Shown: positions 7,969 through 17,353 of the stretch, piece after piece | Position numbering within the stretch: the stretch's first letter is position 1 | Layout of the letters: every line of letters starts with the position of its first letter | Origin: an uncultured Erythrobacter sp. | Lineage (GTDB): Bacteria > Pseudomonadota > Alphaproteobacteria > Sphingomonadales > Sphingomonadaceae | Direction: 5' to 3' | Length of the DNA stretch: 38,933 bases | NCBI GenBank assembly: GCA_937899785.1 | Contig: CALCCG010000237.1 | Location: 1 to 38,933 of the forward strand | The notes under the pieces: model-generated | Databases searched by the model: none | What the model was told of the DNA's origin: nothing | Seen by the model: the letters and a program-made list of their open reading frames with translations, nothing else | Program-made: the position numbers and the translations under genes

Positions 7969-10794
7969 ATGTCCGACCGCGCAATTCGCCTGCGAGCCAA
8001 CCAATCCGGTGCAGCGCCCTCGACGGCGCGAACGCCGGGTGACGAAGCGCGCGAGGGCGAAGCGGATGACGCGACGGCCGAAGACGGCTTCCGCGCGCCC
8101 CCCGACCATCGTGATGCGATGCCGCGCAAAAACACCCGTCCGGTCAAACCGCGCACAACCCCCAGCGCGGAAGGCAACAGCCGCGCGAGCCGAGATCGGC
8201 GTTCTACAGATCGCGAGCGGCGTCAGAGCGCTGCGGCCAGCAAAGGCAAAGCCGAAGCGCCGGTGGCTGAGCACAATTTCTACCTCCCAGCGAGCCAGAA
8301 GGGGATGGCCCTGTTCTTGCTGCTGGCGTTTACGATCGCGGCAGGTGTCGCTAAGGCTGTGCCGAACCCGGTTGCTCTTTTGGCGGCGGGAAGCTCGGTT
8401 GCGATCCTGTTCACGGGGTCTATCCTCGCCAAATGCGAGCGTCGGGCCGGCATGCCCACCTCAGCCAGGCAATTGCTTATGGCGACCGGGATCATGGCGC
8501 CGATGGCTCTGGCCGGCTTCGTTTTTGCGGCCTGGGTGGAAGTGGGGCTGCCATGGCAATGGGCGGTTGCCAGTCTGGTGTGTATAAACGCGGCCGCGGC
8601 GGCGATTTACGGCACGCGGATTATTTCGCTGTTCGCCACCAAGATCTCCATTTGGACCTCTTTCGCCTTGCTTCATCCGTCGGCGTTGACCGTCACGGCG
8701 GTCATCGGTGCCGCGCTTGCGCTGATGCTGATCGCGCGGTTTGAGTGGAAGTCGGCCGAGAAACGCCGTCTCGCCTCTGAAGCGCGCGAGAGAGTGGCCG
8801 CGCGTGCGGAAGACATTCTGCGTAGCTTTGAAGAGACCGGGCAGGGCTGGTTTTGGGAAACCGACCGGCGCGGCCAGATCAGCTATAGCTCCCCGTCTGC
8901 AGCGGCGGTTCTGGGTAAGACGGTTCAGGAAATGCGCGGGCAGCCTCTCACGACCATTGTCGACGCTCATGCCGGCGAAGCCGATGCTGAGCGCACCCTT
9001 GGCTTCCACCTGACAGCCCGTTCGGCGTTTCGCGATATCGAGATCCGCGCGGCCAATCCCTATGATGAGGAACGCTTTTGGTCGCTTACGGGGCGCCCGG
9101 TTTATGATGGCTTCAAGAACTTTTGCGGCTTTCGCGGACACGGGGCGGATTTGACCGAGAAGCGTCGCAGCGAACAGCAGGTCACGCGCCTGGCGCACTA
9201 CGACTCGCTGACAGGGCTCGCCAACCGCGTGCAAATGAGCGAAGCGCTTGAGCAAATCCTCGCGGCTCCGCGCGAACGCGATCGCGCGTGCACGGTGCTT
9301 ATGCTCGATCTCGATCGGTTCAAGCATGTCAACGATACTCTGGGTCACCCAGCGGGAGATGCGCTGCTCAAACAGGTCGCGCAGCGGCTGGAGCGGGTCC
9401 TCGACGGGGTCGGACGCTGCGGGCGTCTTGGCGGCGATGAGTTTCAGGTGATCATTCCGGGATACGGTGATCGCGAAGCGCTGGCTTACATTTCCAAGGA
9501 AATCATCAACTCGCTCTCACAGCCCTACAGCGTTGATGGCCACAGCGTGGTAATCGGAGCCTCAGTCGGTGTGGCGCTGGCGCCTGATGATGGAACCACC
9601 AGCGAAGACCTGATCCGCAACGTCGATCTGGCGCTCTATGTGGTGTTGGATTATGTTAGGGGGTTCAACGTGTTCTACTCCAAGGATCTGCATTCAGCGG
9701 CCGAAGAGCGCGCGGAATTGGAGCTTGAACTGCGCGAGGCAATTCATTCGGGCGGCCTTTCGCTCAATTACCAGCCTGTGGTCTACGCAGCGAATGAGAA
9801 AATCGTTGGATTTGAAGCGCTTATGCGTTGGAATCATCCAAAGCGTGGCCTGATCTCCACAGAGAAATTCTTCGCTATTGCGGAGGATGCCGGCCTGATC
9901 GATCAGAGGGGGCTGTGGGCGCTGCGCCTGGCCTGCGCCGACCTGGCGACCTGGCCGGAATCGATCCGTTGCGCGGTCAACGTCTCGCCGCTTCAGTTTT
10001 CGAATCCAGAACTCCCGACCATTGTGGCCAACGCGTTGGCCCATAGTGGGGTTACGCCCGCGCGGCTGGAGCTTGAGATTACAGAAAGCGTGTTTCTCAA
10101 CGACAGTTCGGGGACCGACGCCATGTTTGGCGCGCTCAAACGCGTCGGCGTAAGGCTGGCGCTGGACGATTTCGGAACGGGCTATTCCTCGCTCGGCTAT
10201 CTCAAGAAGGCGCCGTTCGACAAGATCAAGATCGACCAGAGCTTCGTGCGCGGCGCGACTGAGGATGGCAGTCGCAATGGCGCCATCATCGCCTCTATCA
10301 CTTCGCTCGCTGAAGCGCTCGACATGGATACGACGGCGGAAGGTGTCGAGACGCTGGATGAACTGGAACTGGTGCGTTTGCTTGGGTGCAGCCACGTCCA
10401 AGGCTTCATCTACCACAAGGCGCTCGATGTCGATGGGGCCTCCCGGCTTGTCGAAGGCGATCTGGCGGTTGAACCCGATGGCCCGCGAGCCGCTCGCAGC
10501 CCGCGTCAGGTTTTGCTGCGCCGGGTGAGCATCGCGCACCGTGAGAAACGCTTCACCGCGAACATCCGCAACATCTCCGAAGGCGGTGCGATGATCGAAG
10601 GCTTGTGGAATGTCGCGGTTGGCGAGGTCATCCACATTGAGTTCGGTAAGCAAAAGTTCGTGGGCGCCAAGGTCCGCTGGTCGACCGAAAACCGGGTTGG
10701 GGTCGAGTTCGACGAACCGCTGCGCCGTCGGGCCGATGGCACTTTCTCAGTCTTGCGTGGGCGCCCCGAAGAAATGGCGTTCTCCAACACCTGA
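7969..10794 (+). CDS. membrane PAS-GGDEF-EAL-PilZ cyclic-di-GMP protein
   Basis: 941-aa bifunctional-type cyclic-di-GMP protein. Order: a charged, probably disordered N-terminus (1-105), about five membrane segments (about 112-257), PAS sensor (about 282-395), GGDEF domain with intact RLGGDEF (488-492), EAL domain (about 585-825) and a C-terminal PilZ-like domain (about 843-925, RRVSIAHREKR then NISEGG). The EAL domain keeps its signatures: FEAL (616-618), NVS, ELEITE, DDFGTG, KIDQ and EGVET (791-795), so phosphodiesterase activity is plausible. No RxxD inhibitory site precedes GGDEF at the usual distance. Odd point: the conserved C-terminal GGDEF motif, normally like LYAAK..GRN.YRF, reads LYVVLDYVRGFNVFY at 556-570. 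A paralogue follows 157 bp downstream. The ATG start gives the longest frame; the N-terminal tail makes later starts possible. Activities are inferred from motifs. Confidence 0.85.
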   Translation: MSDRAIRLRANQSGAAPSTARTPGDEAREGEADDATAEDGFRAPPDHRDAMPRKNTRPVKPRTTPSAEGNSRASRDRRSTDRERRQSAAASKGKAEAPVAEHNFYLPASQKGMALFLLLAFTIAAGVAKAVPNPVALLAAGSSVAILFTGSILAKCERRAGMPTSARQLLMATGIMAPMALAGFVFAAWVEVGLPWQWAVASLVCINAAAAAIYGTRIISLFATKISIWTSFALLHPSALTVTAVIGAALALMLIARFEWKSAEKRRLASEARERVAARAEDILRSFEETGQGWFWETDRRGQISYSSPSAAAVLGKTVQEMRGQPLTTIVDAHAGEADAERTLGFHLTARSAFRDIEIRAANPYDEERFWSLTGRPVYDGFKNFCGFRGHGADLTEKRRSEQQVTRLAHYDSLTGLANRVQMSEALEQILAAPRERDRACTVLMLDLDRFKHVNDTLGHPAGDALLKQVAQRLERVLDGVGRCGRLGGDEFQVIIPGYGDREALAYISKEIINSLSQPYSVDGHSVVIGASVGVALAPDDGTTSEDLIRNVDLALYVVLDYVRGFNVFYSKDLHSAAEERAELELELREAIHSGGLSLNYQPVVYAANEKIVGFEALMRWNHPKRGLISTEKFFAIAEDAGLIDQRGLWALRLACADLATWPESIRCAVNVSPLQFSNPELPTIVANALAHSGVTPARLELEITESVFLNDSSGTDAMFGALKRVGVRLALDDFGTGYSSLGYLKKAPFDKIKIDQSFVRGATEDGSRNGAIIASITSLAEALDMDTTAEGVETLDELELVRLLGCSHVQGFIYHKALDVDGASRLVEGDLAVEPDGPRAARSPRQVLLRRVSIAHREKRFTANIRNISEGGAMIEGLWNVAVGEVIHIEFGKQKFVGAKVRWSTENRVGVEFDEPLRRRADGTFSVLRGRPEEMAFSNT

Positions 10795-10796
10795 CG

Positions 10797-10844
10797 CGCG
10801 CTGGTCTGCGTACCTTAGGCTGGGAGTTTCGCAAGACCAGCGCG
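10797..10844. terminator. 11-bp perfect stem with 26-nt loop after the first c-di-GMP gene
   Basis: CGCGCTGGTCT (10797-10807) is exactly complementary to AGACCAGCGCG (10834-10844). The stem begins two bases after the TGA of the upstream gene, as expected for a transcript-end hairpin, but no T-run follows it, so it is not a canonical intrinsic terminator. It could protect the 3' end of the message or attenuate read-through into the downstream paralogue. Confidence 0.4.
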
Positions 10845-10922
10845 GTTACGCCTCCTTCGCTGCTGCGTTATCCTAAAAATAACCACTCAGCTTTACACAC
10901 GGGTAAGCGCCAAATTGTGGTG

Positions 10923-10934
10923 GCTTACGTAAGC
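10923..10934. promoter_or_regulatory. 12-bp perfect palindrome just upstream of the second c-di-GMP gene
   Basis: GCTTACGTAAGC reads identically on both strands and ends 17 nt before the GTG start at 10952, partly next to the ribosome-binding region (GAAGGA). This is a suitable place for a repressor operator. A near match, CTTATGTAAGCGA, lies at 38430-38442 upstream of the gene at 38513. No named regulator is recognised for this sequence. Confidence 0.35.
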
Positions 10935-10951
10935 GAGAAGGAACTGACGAA

Positions 10952-13126
10952 GTGCCCTTGAAAGGCCTTTTGTCATCAGGGGGCGGCAAATCCGCGAAGT
11001 GGCGACGTGCGATCGCTCGCCAAGCGCTGTCTGACGCGGAAAAGGTCGCCATGCTCGACCAGCTGGAGGTTTCGGGTCTGGGCTGGTTTTGGGCGAGCGA
11101 TGAAGAGGGGCGGCTGACCTATCTTAGCCCGGCTCTTGCGGAGCGTCTGGATATACCGCTCGAAAACCTGATCGGTGAACCGCTCGCCTCGCTGTTTGAG
11201 CCGGCTGCGAACGAACGCAACCCCAAACCGCTTTCGCTCCTGCTTAACACCCACAAGGCGTTTTCCAGCATGGCGGTGCATGCCGTGGCTCGCCCCGACG
11301 GCGCGGTGCTTCGTCTGGCTGGCCAGCCGATCGTGACGGGCAAGACGTTTGCAGGGTTTCAAGGCACCGGCACCGACATTACTGAAGATTATCACCGCGA
11401 GCAGGAAACCGAGCGGCTTGCGCGATTTGATTCGCTTACGGGCCTCTCCAACCGCCATCGGATGGCGCATGTCATCGAGGCGACACTCACCGCCTTTCAG
11501 GCCGCCAGGCGCAATTGCGCGGTCATTATGCTCGACCTTGATCGCTTCAAGCAGGTCAACGACACGCTGGGCCACGCCGCGGGCGATGAACTGCTCAAGC
11601 AAGTGAGCGCACGGCTGCAGCGCGCGGTGGAGCGTGATTGCACCATCGGGCGGCTGGGTGGCGATGAGTTTCAGATCATGATCCCGGACATCGATGATCG
11701 CGGCGAGTTGGGAGAGATCGCGGCGAAGATCATCACGATGCTCAAACAACCCTATTCGCTCGAAGAGGGTCGCTGTGTGATCGGTGGATCAATCGGCATC
11801 GCGATTGCCCCGCACGATGGCGTGACGCGCGCCCAGATTGTGCGCTCAGCGGATCTTGCGCTTTACGCCGCGAAGAACAGCGGGCGCGGGCAATACAGGT
11901 TCTACACCGCTGACCTTGAAAATGAGGCGATATTCCGGCGCCGCCTGAGCGAAAATCTGGGCGAAGCGGTGCGCGAGAAGCAATTGCTGTTGCGCTTTGA
12001 ACCCATTGTTGAAGCGAAGAGCAAGGCCGTTCGCGCGCTTGAGACGCATATCTGCTGGGACCATCCAGATCGCGGCTACATTGATGAGGAAGAGTTCGCC
12101 TCGATCCTGGACGGGTCAGACCAGGTCATTGAAGTCAGCCAATGGATGATAGAAGAAGCGTGCCGCCACGCTGCGGATTGGCCGGAATGTGTGCGGATCG
12201 CGGTCAACGTTCCGCTGAACCTGTTCAAGTATGACGGGCTTGTCGCGCACATCTCGAGCGTCCTTCAAAGCACAGGGCTGGTTCCAAGCCGGTTGGAGCT
12301 TGAAATCAGCGAGGACCTGTTCATCGGCGATGCGGAAGCGGCGGATCGGACGTTGGGTGCGCTTTTCAAAATGGGTGTTCGCCTTACGCTGGACGACTTT
12401 GGCAGCGGCTATTCCTCGCTCGCCTATCTTCGCCGGGCGCCGTTTGACACGATCAAGATCGACCAGAAGCTTATCTCCGAAGCTGTGCGGGTCGAAGCGC
12501 GTGAGCTCGGCCTGATCAAAGCCATTGTCGCGCTTGCTGACGCGCTTGAGATGGACACGATCGCGACTGGGATTGACACGCCCGAGCTTATGAAAGCGAT
12601 TGGCGAATGCGGAGTAAGCTGCGTACAAGGGGCGATCTACGCCGAGCCCGTCGATATCGATACGGTTCAGACCGAGCTTATCGGTGGGTCCTGGATCATC
12701 CCGCCCAACGAAAATCGCAGCAAGCGCGCACGCCGTCGTACGGTCTTCCGCAAGATTCAGGTGATTCACGATGATCACTCGTACGAAGTCACTTTGCGCA
12801 ATCTCTCCAAGACCGGCGCGTTGATCGAAGGGCTTGCCGATGTCCCCAAAGCCACACAATTCGTGGTCGACTTTGGCGGCGGGCAATTGGCGGTGGCGAC
12901 CGTGATCCGTTCAAACGGCGACATTCAGGGCCTCGAGTTCGAGCAACCATTGGTCGACGATGGATCAGGCGGTCTGTGCACTCGCAACCGGGTTAGCCCC
13001 TATGCTCTTGCAGCTGCCGGCGCGCCGCTCAAAGCGCTCTCAGCTGGCAACTACAAGACGATGCGGGGCGGGACTTTAGGCGATGCGAGCGTCCCGCAAT
13101 TCGGCTATTCTGGCGAGACCGTCTGA
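10952..13126 (+). CDS. PAS-GGDEF-degenerate EAL-PilZ protein
   Basis: 724-aa soluble paralogue of the preceding protein, without its membrane segments. Order: PAS (about 30-145), GGDEF (about 157-320, intact RLGGDEF at 236-240 and intact LYAAKNSGRGQYRFY), EAL-like domain (about 330-570) and PilZ-like domain (about 594-680, RRTVFRK then NLSKTG), then a short tail. The EAL domain has lost hallmark residues: EAL is ETH (364-366), the usual NVS is NVP, and the EGVE motif carrying an essential Glu is TGID (539-542); DDFG and KIDQ remain. It is therefore expected to make, and perhaps bind, c-di-GMP rather than degrade it. The start is a GTG with GAAGGA about 10 nt upstream. Family is certain; the balance of activities is inference. 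Confidence 0.85.
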   Translation: MPLKGLLSSGGGKSAKWRRAIARQALSDAEKVAMLDQLEVSGLGWFWASDEEGRLTYLSPALAERLDIPLENLIGEPLASLFEPAANERNPKPLSLLLNTHKAFSSMAVHAVARPDGAVLRLAGQPIVTGKTFAGFQGTGTDITEDYHREQETERLARFDSLTGLSNRHRMAHVIEATLTAFQAARRNCAVIMLDLDRFKQVNDTLGHAAGDELLKQVSARLQRAVERDCTIGRLGGDEFQIMIPDIDDRGELGEIAAKIITMLKQPYSLEEGRCVIGGSIGIAIAPHDGVTRAQIVRSADLALYAAKNSGRGQYRFYTADLENEAIFRRRLSENLGEAVREKQLLLRFEPIVEAKSKAVRALETHICWDHPDRGYIDEEEFASILDGSDQVIEVSQWMIEEACRHAADWPECVRIAVNVPLNLFKYDGLVAHISSVLQSTGLVPSRLELEISEDLFIGDAEAADRTLGALFKMGVRLTLDDFGSGYSSLAYLRRAPFDTIKIDQKLISEAVRVEARELGLIKAIVALADALEMDTIATGIDTPELMKAIGECGVSCVQGAIYAEPVDIDTVQTELIGGSWIIPPNENRSKRARRRTVFRKIQVIHDDHSYEVTLRNLSKTGALIEGLADVPKATQFVVDFGGGQLAVATVIRSNGDIQGLEFEQPLVDDGSGGLCTRNRVSPYALAAAGAPLKALSAGNYKTMRGGTLGDASVPQFGYSGETV

Positions 13127-13247
13127 AACGCGCAGTCTTGCCCGCCTTTAAGCCACCCCTTGCGTCGGTCGGGGCCTATCCAAATCTGTGAACCCTTGCG
13201 CTTTTCGCGAATGACACAGGCGGTGGCGCGCGCTAAATCGCTCATAA

Positions 13248-15065
13248 ATGACTGACCTTTCCAAAATTCGCAATTTCTCGATCATCGCGCATATCGACCA
13301 TGGCAAGTCCACGCTGGCGGACCGGCTGATCCAGTTCACCGGCGGCCTCACCGAGCGCGAGATGACCGAGCAAGTCCTTGATAACATGGATATTGAGCAA
13401 GAGCGCGGCATCACGATCAAGGCCCAGACCGTCCGCCTCAATTACACCGCGAAGGACGGCGAGACCTACCAGCTCAACCTGATGGACACGCCTGGTCACG
13501 TCGACTTCGCCTATGAGGTTTCGCGCAGCCTCGCCGCGTGCGAAGGCGCGCTGCTGGTCGTCGACGCAGCCCAAGGCGTCGAAGCGCAAACCCTCGCCAA
13601 CGTCTACCAGTCGATCGAGCACGACCACGAAATCGTCCCCGTCATCAACAAGGTCGACCTGCCCGCCGCCGAGCCCGAGCGTGTGCAGGAGGAAATCGAA
13701 GAGGTCATCGGCCTCGACGCCTCCGAAGCCGTCATGACGTCAGCCAAGACCGGCATCGGCATCGAAGACGTGCTCGAAGCGGTCGTCGCCAAAATCCCGG
13801 CCCCCGAGGGCGCGCGCGACGTCCCGCTCAAAGCCTCCCTCGTCGACAGCTGGTACGACCCCTATCTCGGCGTAGTCATCCTCGTGCGCGTCATTGAGGG
13901 AGCGCTCACAAAAGGCCAGAACATCACGTTCATGCAGGGCGGCACCCAGCATCTGGTCGACCGTGTCGGCTGCTTCACCCCCAAACGCACCGACCTTACC
14001 GAACTCGGCCCCGGCGAAATCGGCTTTATCACCGCTCAGATCAAAGAGGTTGAGCAAGCCCGCGTCGGCGACACGATCACCACGGTGAAAGGCGGGGCGA
14101 GCGAACCGCTGCCCGGCTATAAGGACGTGCAACCGGTGGTGTTCTGCGGGCTCTTCCCGGTCGATGCAGCGGACTTTGAAAAGCTGCGCGAGAGCATCGC
14201 CAAGCTGCGCCTCAACGATGCGAGCTTTTCGTTCGAGATGGAAAGCTCCGCCGCGCTGGGCTTTGGCTTTCGTTGCGGGTTCCTGGGCCTCTTGCACCTC
14301 GAGATCATTCAGGAGCGGCTCTCCCGCGAATACGATCTCGACCTCATCACCACCGCGCCCAGCGTCGTCTACCGCTTGCAGCTGAGCAAGTCGAAGACCG
14401 AGGACGCCAAGCAGATCATGCTCCACAACCCCGCCGACTGGCCCGATGTGAACCGCATCGATGTGATCGAGGAGCCGTGGATCAAGGCGGTGATCTACAC
14501 GCCGGACGACTATCTCGGATCGATCCTCAAACTGTGTCAGGACCGCCGCGGCATCCAGACCGATCTCACCTATGTCGGCGGGCGCGCGCAGGTGACCTAC
14601 GAATTGCCGCTCAACGAGGTCGTGTTCGATTTTTACGACCGCCTCAAATCGATCTCACGCGGCTACGCCAGCTTCGATTACGAGCAGATCGGCCTGCGCC
14701 AAGGCGATCTGGTGAAGATGAACATCCTGGTGAACGCCGAACCCGTCGACGCGCTGTCGCTGATCGTGCACGCGGGCGTCGCCGAAGAGCGCGGCCGCGG
14801 CATGTGCGAGCGCCTCAAAGACCTGATCCCGCGCCACCTCTTCAAAATCCCGGTGCAAGCCGCGATCGGCGGCAAAATCATCGCCCGCGAAACCATCGCC
14901 GCGATGCGCAAGGACGTGACGGCGAAGTGCTATGGCGGCGACATCAGCCGCAAGAAAAAGCTGCTGGAAAAGCAGAAGAAGGGCAAAGCGAAGATGCGCG
15001 AATATGGGAATGTAAGCATCCCGCAGGAGGCTTTCATTGCGGCGCTGCGGATGGGGGAGGAGTAG
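13248..15065 (+). CDS. lepA: elongation factor 4 (LepA)
   Basis: 605-aa translational GTPase LepA/EF4, which acts on the ribosome during initiation or elongation and is normally about 600 aa. The G1 motif AHIDHGKST is at residues 14-22, ERGITIKAQ (switch I) and DTPGHVDF (G3) follow, then NKVDLP (G4). The C-terminal LepA-specific region rich in Lys ([21 protein letters not shown]) is present near the end. The ATG follows a 121-bp spacer after the c-di-GMP gene; no strong Shine-Dalgarno is visible. Only 3 bp separate its stop codon from the stop of the convergent restriction endonuclease gene, so no room is left for a normal terminator of its own. Confidence 0.97.
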   Translation: MTDLSKIRNFSIIAHIDHGKSTLADRLIQFTGGLTEREMTEQVLDNMDIEQERGITIKAQTVRLNYTAKDGETYQLNLMDTPGHVDFAYEVSRSLAACEGALLVVDAAQGVEAQTLANVYQSIEHDHEIVPVINKVDLPAAEPERVQEEIEEVIGLDASEAVMTSAKTGIGIEDVLEAVVAKIPAPEGARDVPLKASLVDSWYDPYLGVVILVRVIEGALTKGQNITFMQGGTQHLVDRVGCFTPKRTDLTELGPGEIGFITAQIKEVEQARVGDTITTVKGGASEPLPGYKDVQPVVFCGLFPVDAADFEKLRESIAKLRLNDASFSFEMESSAALGFGFRCGFLGLLHLEIIQERLSREYDLDLITTAPSVVYRLQLSKSKTEDAKQIMLHNPADWPDVNRIDVIEEPWIKAVIYTPDDYLGSILKLCQDRRGIQTDLTYVGGRAQVTYELPLNEVVFDFYDRLKSISRGYASFDYEQIGLRQGDLVKMNILVNAEPVDALSLIVHAGVAEERGRGMCERLKDLIPRHLFKIPVQAAIGGKIIARETIAAMRKDVTAKCYGGDISRKKKLLEKQKKGKAKMREYGNVSIPQEAFIAALRMGEE

Positions 15066-15068
15066 GCG

Positions 15069-15863
15069 CTAGTCTCGATACCCTCGGATCGCCGCAGCAT
15101 CGAGTTCTGACGCGGGCACAAGTCGATAATGGCGTTCTTCAACGACTTGCACTGAGTCATCCTGAATCGTCAGCTCGAATAGAGCCACAACACCATCGTC
15201 CATGAACTGTGCAGATATCGCCCGACACTTCAAACCAGGAAATTTGGCCTCAACAAATGCAATATCCTGGCTCGTTTGGACGACCCCAATCTGATCATTC
15301 CCACCTTTTGCTTGGACCGGTACAACGTAGTGACAGCCGTGCTTGTCGATACCAATGTAAAGCTCATCAATCTCAATTTGGCCGAGATCTTTGACAATCG
15401 TACGAAGATGGTTCTGGAGGCTAAATGTCGTCAATCCGAGAAAGGTATCGATTAGTCGATTGTAACGAACAATGGCCAGGAGTGCTTGTTCGTCATCCAG
15501 CGCGTAAGCACGTATGACCTCTGGAGTGGCATCGGGAATTGAGATCTTGACCAGCTCGGGCCGAGGAACGATGCGGGTCTTCTTTACTAGTCGGAAACGA
15601 TAGCGAGAACGGCCAGCCCCTTCGATGATCCACTCGCGACCGTCTGTCTGAGTGGCGAGGACTGACGTCGGCATTGGTGTCCGATAACGTACGCTATAGA
15701 TTACATCGCCCAAGTTTCTCGGCAGCTCGATACCGAGTTCTTTGGCTTTCTCGACTAGGTCTGCTCGATCAAATTCGAAAGATTCGACGTCATGTTTGAA
15801 GTGATCGAAAAAGATGCTTTCGATAAGTTTTTGATACCTGCTGCTCGGCTTTTTTTTAGCCAT
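15069..15863 (-). CDS. putative type II restriction endonuclease (methyltransferase partner)
   Basis: 264-aa protein encoded directly after a C5-cytosine methyltransferase, overlapping its last 8 bp (ATGGCTAA shared). Gene order, coupling and lower GC fit the nuclease half of a type II restriction-modification system. The likely catalytic core is in the second half: DELYIGID followed by VPVQAKGG, that is Asp173 then Gln184-x-Lys186, a PD-(D/E)xK-like arrangement with Gln in place of the acidic residue; Glu164 or Glu167 could add a further ligand. The N-terminal half (1-130) shows no motif I recognise and may bind DNA. The target sequence cannot be read from the protein. It converges on lepA with a 3-bp gap. 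Nuclease identity rests on context plus a plausible core, not on a known full-length family. Confidence 0.65.
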   Translation of the reverse strand: MAKKKPSSRYQKLIESIFFDHFKHDVESFEFDRADLVEKAKELGIELPRNLGDVIYSVRYRTPMPTSVLATQTDGREWIIEGAGRSRYRFRLVKKTRIVPRPELVKISIPDATPEVIRAYALDDEQALLAIVRYNRLIDTFLGLTTFSLQNHLRTIVKDLGQIEIDELYIGIDKHGCHYVVPVQAKGGNDQIGVVQTSQDIAFVEAKFPGLKCRAISAQFMDDGVVALFELTIQDDSVQVVEERHYRLVPASELDAAAIRGYRD

Positions 15864-17193
15864 TTGCGGTCTTTAGACTAGCGGCAATTTCTGCTTCAAT
15901 ATCTTCTTGCTTTCTTTTCTTTGCGCCACTTTTCATCGTGCGACGTGTTTCCGGTGGTTTAACGTCAAAGAATGCCGCGGCTTCGCCAACGGTCATGCGT
16001 AAGAGCTTTGGATCACCCAGATCCAGTGTTTCCAATTGTTCTGATGAATCGAAACGCCCTGAAAGGAAGACCTGTTCTGCTACTGCTCGAGCTAAAGGAG
16101 GAGGCACTGAGTTGCCGATCTGCCGTGCACCATGCCATTTTGTTTCGTTGAAGCGAAACCAATCAGGATAGCCGTGGAGCCTCGCCATTTCTCGGACAGT
16201 CACGCACCTAGCAAACTTGTAGTGAATAGGGCGAGGGGAAGTGCAAGCCCCTCGTGCACCGTCCGTACCGGCCCGCAAGGTGTTGCTCAGCCCATCGCGA
16301 TGCAGCTTGTAGAAGCGGGAGATTGGGTCGGTTTCGCCTTCGACGGTAGACGCAAATCTTCTCCTTGAGATTTCAGTGTGTTCTGTCCTAGCGCTCGAGG
16401 TGAGTTGATTTGGGTCCCAGTTCCGAATTTTGCCTTTGTGCAAAGGAGCATTGGTCCGGCACCGCATTTCTTCGGAGTATTTAGAGCCCTTGCCCCAGCT
16501 TGTGAAAGGCACTTCATCAGTTGTCCTCAGCTCTTTGAATTGTTCAGCATCTGGTAAATCAGAGAGGGCATCAGCCGGCGAAGGCCCAACTGGCTTTCCT
16601 GGGATGAACTTCCTTTTTCCATCTGCTGGATTTGTCTGGAGCTCCGGGTAATCAGGTAGTTGCTTTCCCGTTTTCGCTCCAAATAATATCAGTCGTTCCC
16701 GATGCTGAGGAACACAATAGTTGGCGGCGTCCAAAACCTGCCAAGGGGTGCGCACTTCATATCCTAGTTCGTTTGCATACTCGATAAACTCGGTGAGGAA
16801 TTTCTTATGCTTCCCGACCGTAAGGCCCTTCACGTTTTCGAATACGAAATAGGTTGCAGCCAACTCCGCTGTGATCCGAAGGAAGTCGCGCACTAGTCGA
16901 TTTCGCGGATCATCCAAAACCCGCTGCCCAATCATTGAGAACCCTTGACAAGGCGTTCCACCGAAAACGACATCGTCTTTCTTAGCGCCCAATCCCGCTG
17001 CAACACGTATTTCACTGGCTCTAAGGCCCTCAACCGACCGAGGTAGTACGGCGCAATCCGGGAAGTTGTATTTGTGCGTAGCGCAGTGCACTGGATCAAT
17101 TTCTACTGCTGCGACTATGTCAAAGCCAGCTTGTTCAAAGCCTAGGCTCATCCCACCAGCTCCAGCGAAAAGGTCGATTCCAATCGGACGCAT
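15856..17193 (-). CDS. DNA (cytosine-5-)-methyltransferase
   Basis: 445-aa C5-cytosine methyltransferase protecting the host site of the adjacent nuclease. Conserved motifs in order: I DLFAGAGGMSLGFEQAG (7-23), IV GGTPCQGFS with catalytic Cys82, VI FENV (118-121), VIII QHRERL (163-168), a target-recognition region (about 180-320) and X GNSVPPPLARAVAEQ (from about 360). About 65 residues follow motif X, including a basic stretch, which is longer than minimal enzymes. The ATG at 17193 is chosen because GGAG lies 7 nt upstream and MRPIGIDLFAGAGG is the normal opening; in-frame ATGs at 17205 and 17259 are less likely. Its GC content is visibly lower than lepA or the purine genes, a sign of transfer. 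Confidence 0.93.
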   Translation of the reverse strand: MRPIGIDLFAGAGGMSLGFEQAGFDIVAAVEIDPVHCATHKYNFPDCAVLPRSVEGLRASEIRVAAGLGAKKDDVVFGGTPCQGFSMIGQRVLDDPRNRLVRDFLRITAELAATYFVFENVKGLTVGKHKKFLTEFIEYANELGYEVRTPWQVLDAANYCVPQHRERLILFGAKTGKQLPDYPELQTNPADGKRKFIPGKPVGPSPADALSDLPDAEQFKELRTTDEVPFTSWGKGSKYSEEMRCRTNAPLHKGKIRNWDPNQLTSSARTEHTEISRRRFASTVEGETDPISRFYKLHRDGLSNTLRAGTDGARGACTSPRPIHYKFARCVTVREMARLHGYPDWFRFNETKWHGARQIGNSVPPPLARAVAEQVFLSGRFDSSEQLETLDLGDPKLLRMTVGEAAAFFDVKPPETRRTMKSGAKKRKQEDIEAEIAASLKTANG

Positions 17194-17353
17194 CGTATTC
17201 TCCATTCGCTTTTGGTTGGTGAAACAGTAGCGGAACATCTGCAAGGGTAAGGCCACCAACTTGCGTCAGAATGGTCCTAGTTGTCCACGCTTAGCGCTAG
17301 CCTCCCCAAACGCTCCGCTCCGCGTTTGCTGACGCTCACCGGCCTCTAGCTTG

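Noticed and set aside
14273..15205. 310-aa frame within lepA
   Set aside because: Arg/Pro-rich shadow in another frame of lepA; no independent start or family signal.
17194..17353. Further coding remnant between the methyltransferase and repeat copy A
   Set aside because: No frame of protein-like character is seen; only a weak 7-bp inverted repeat (GTTGGTG at 17215-17221, CACCAAC at 17254-17260) that may be promoter sequence.
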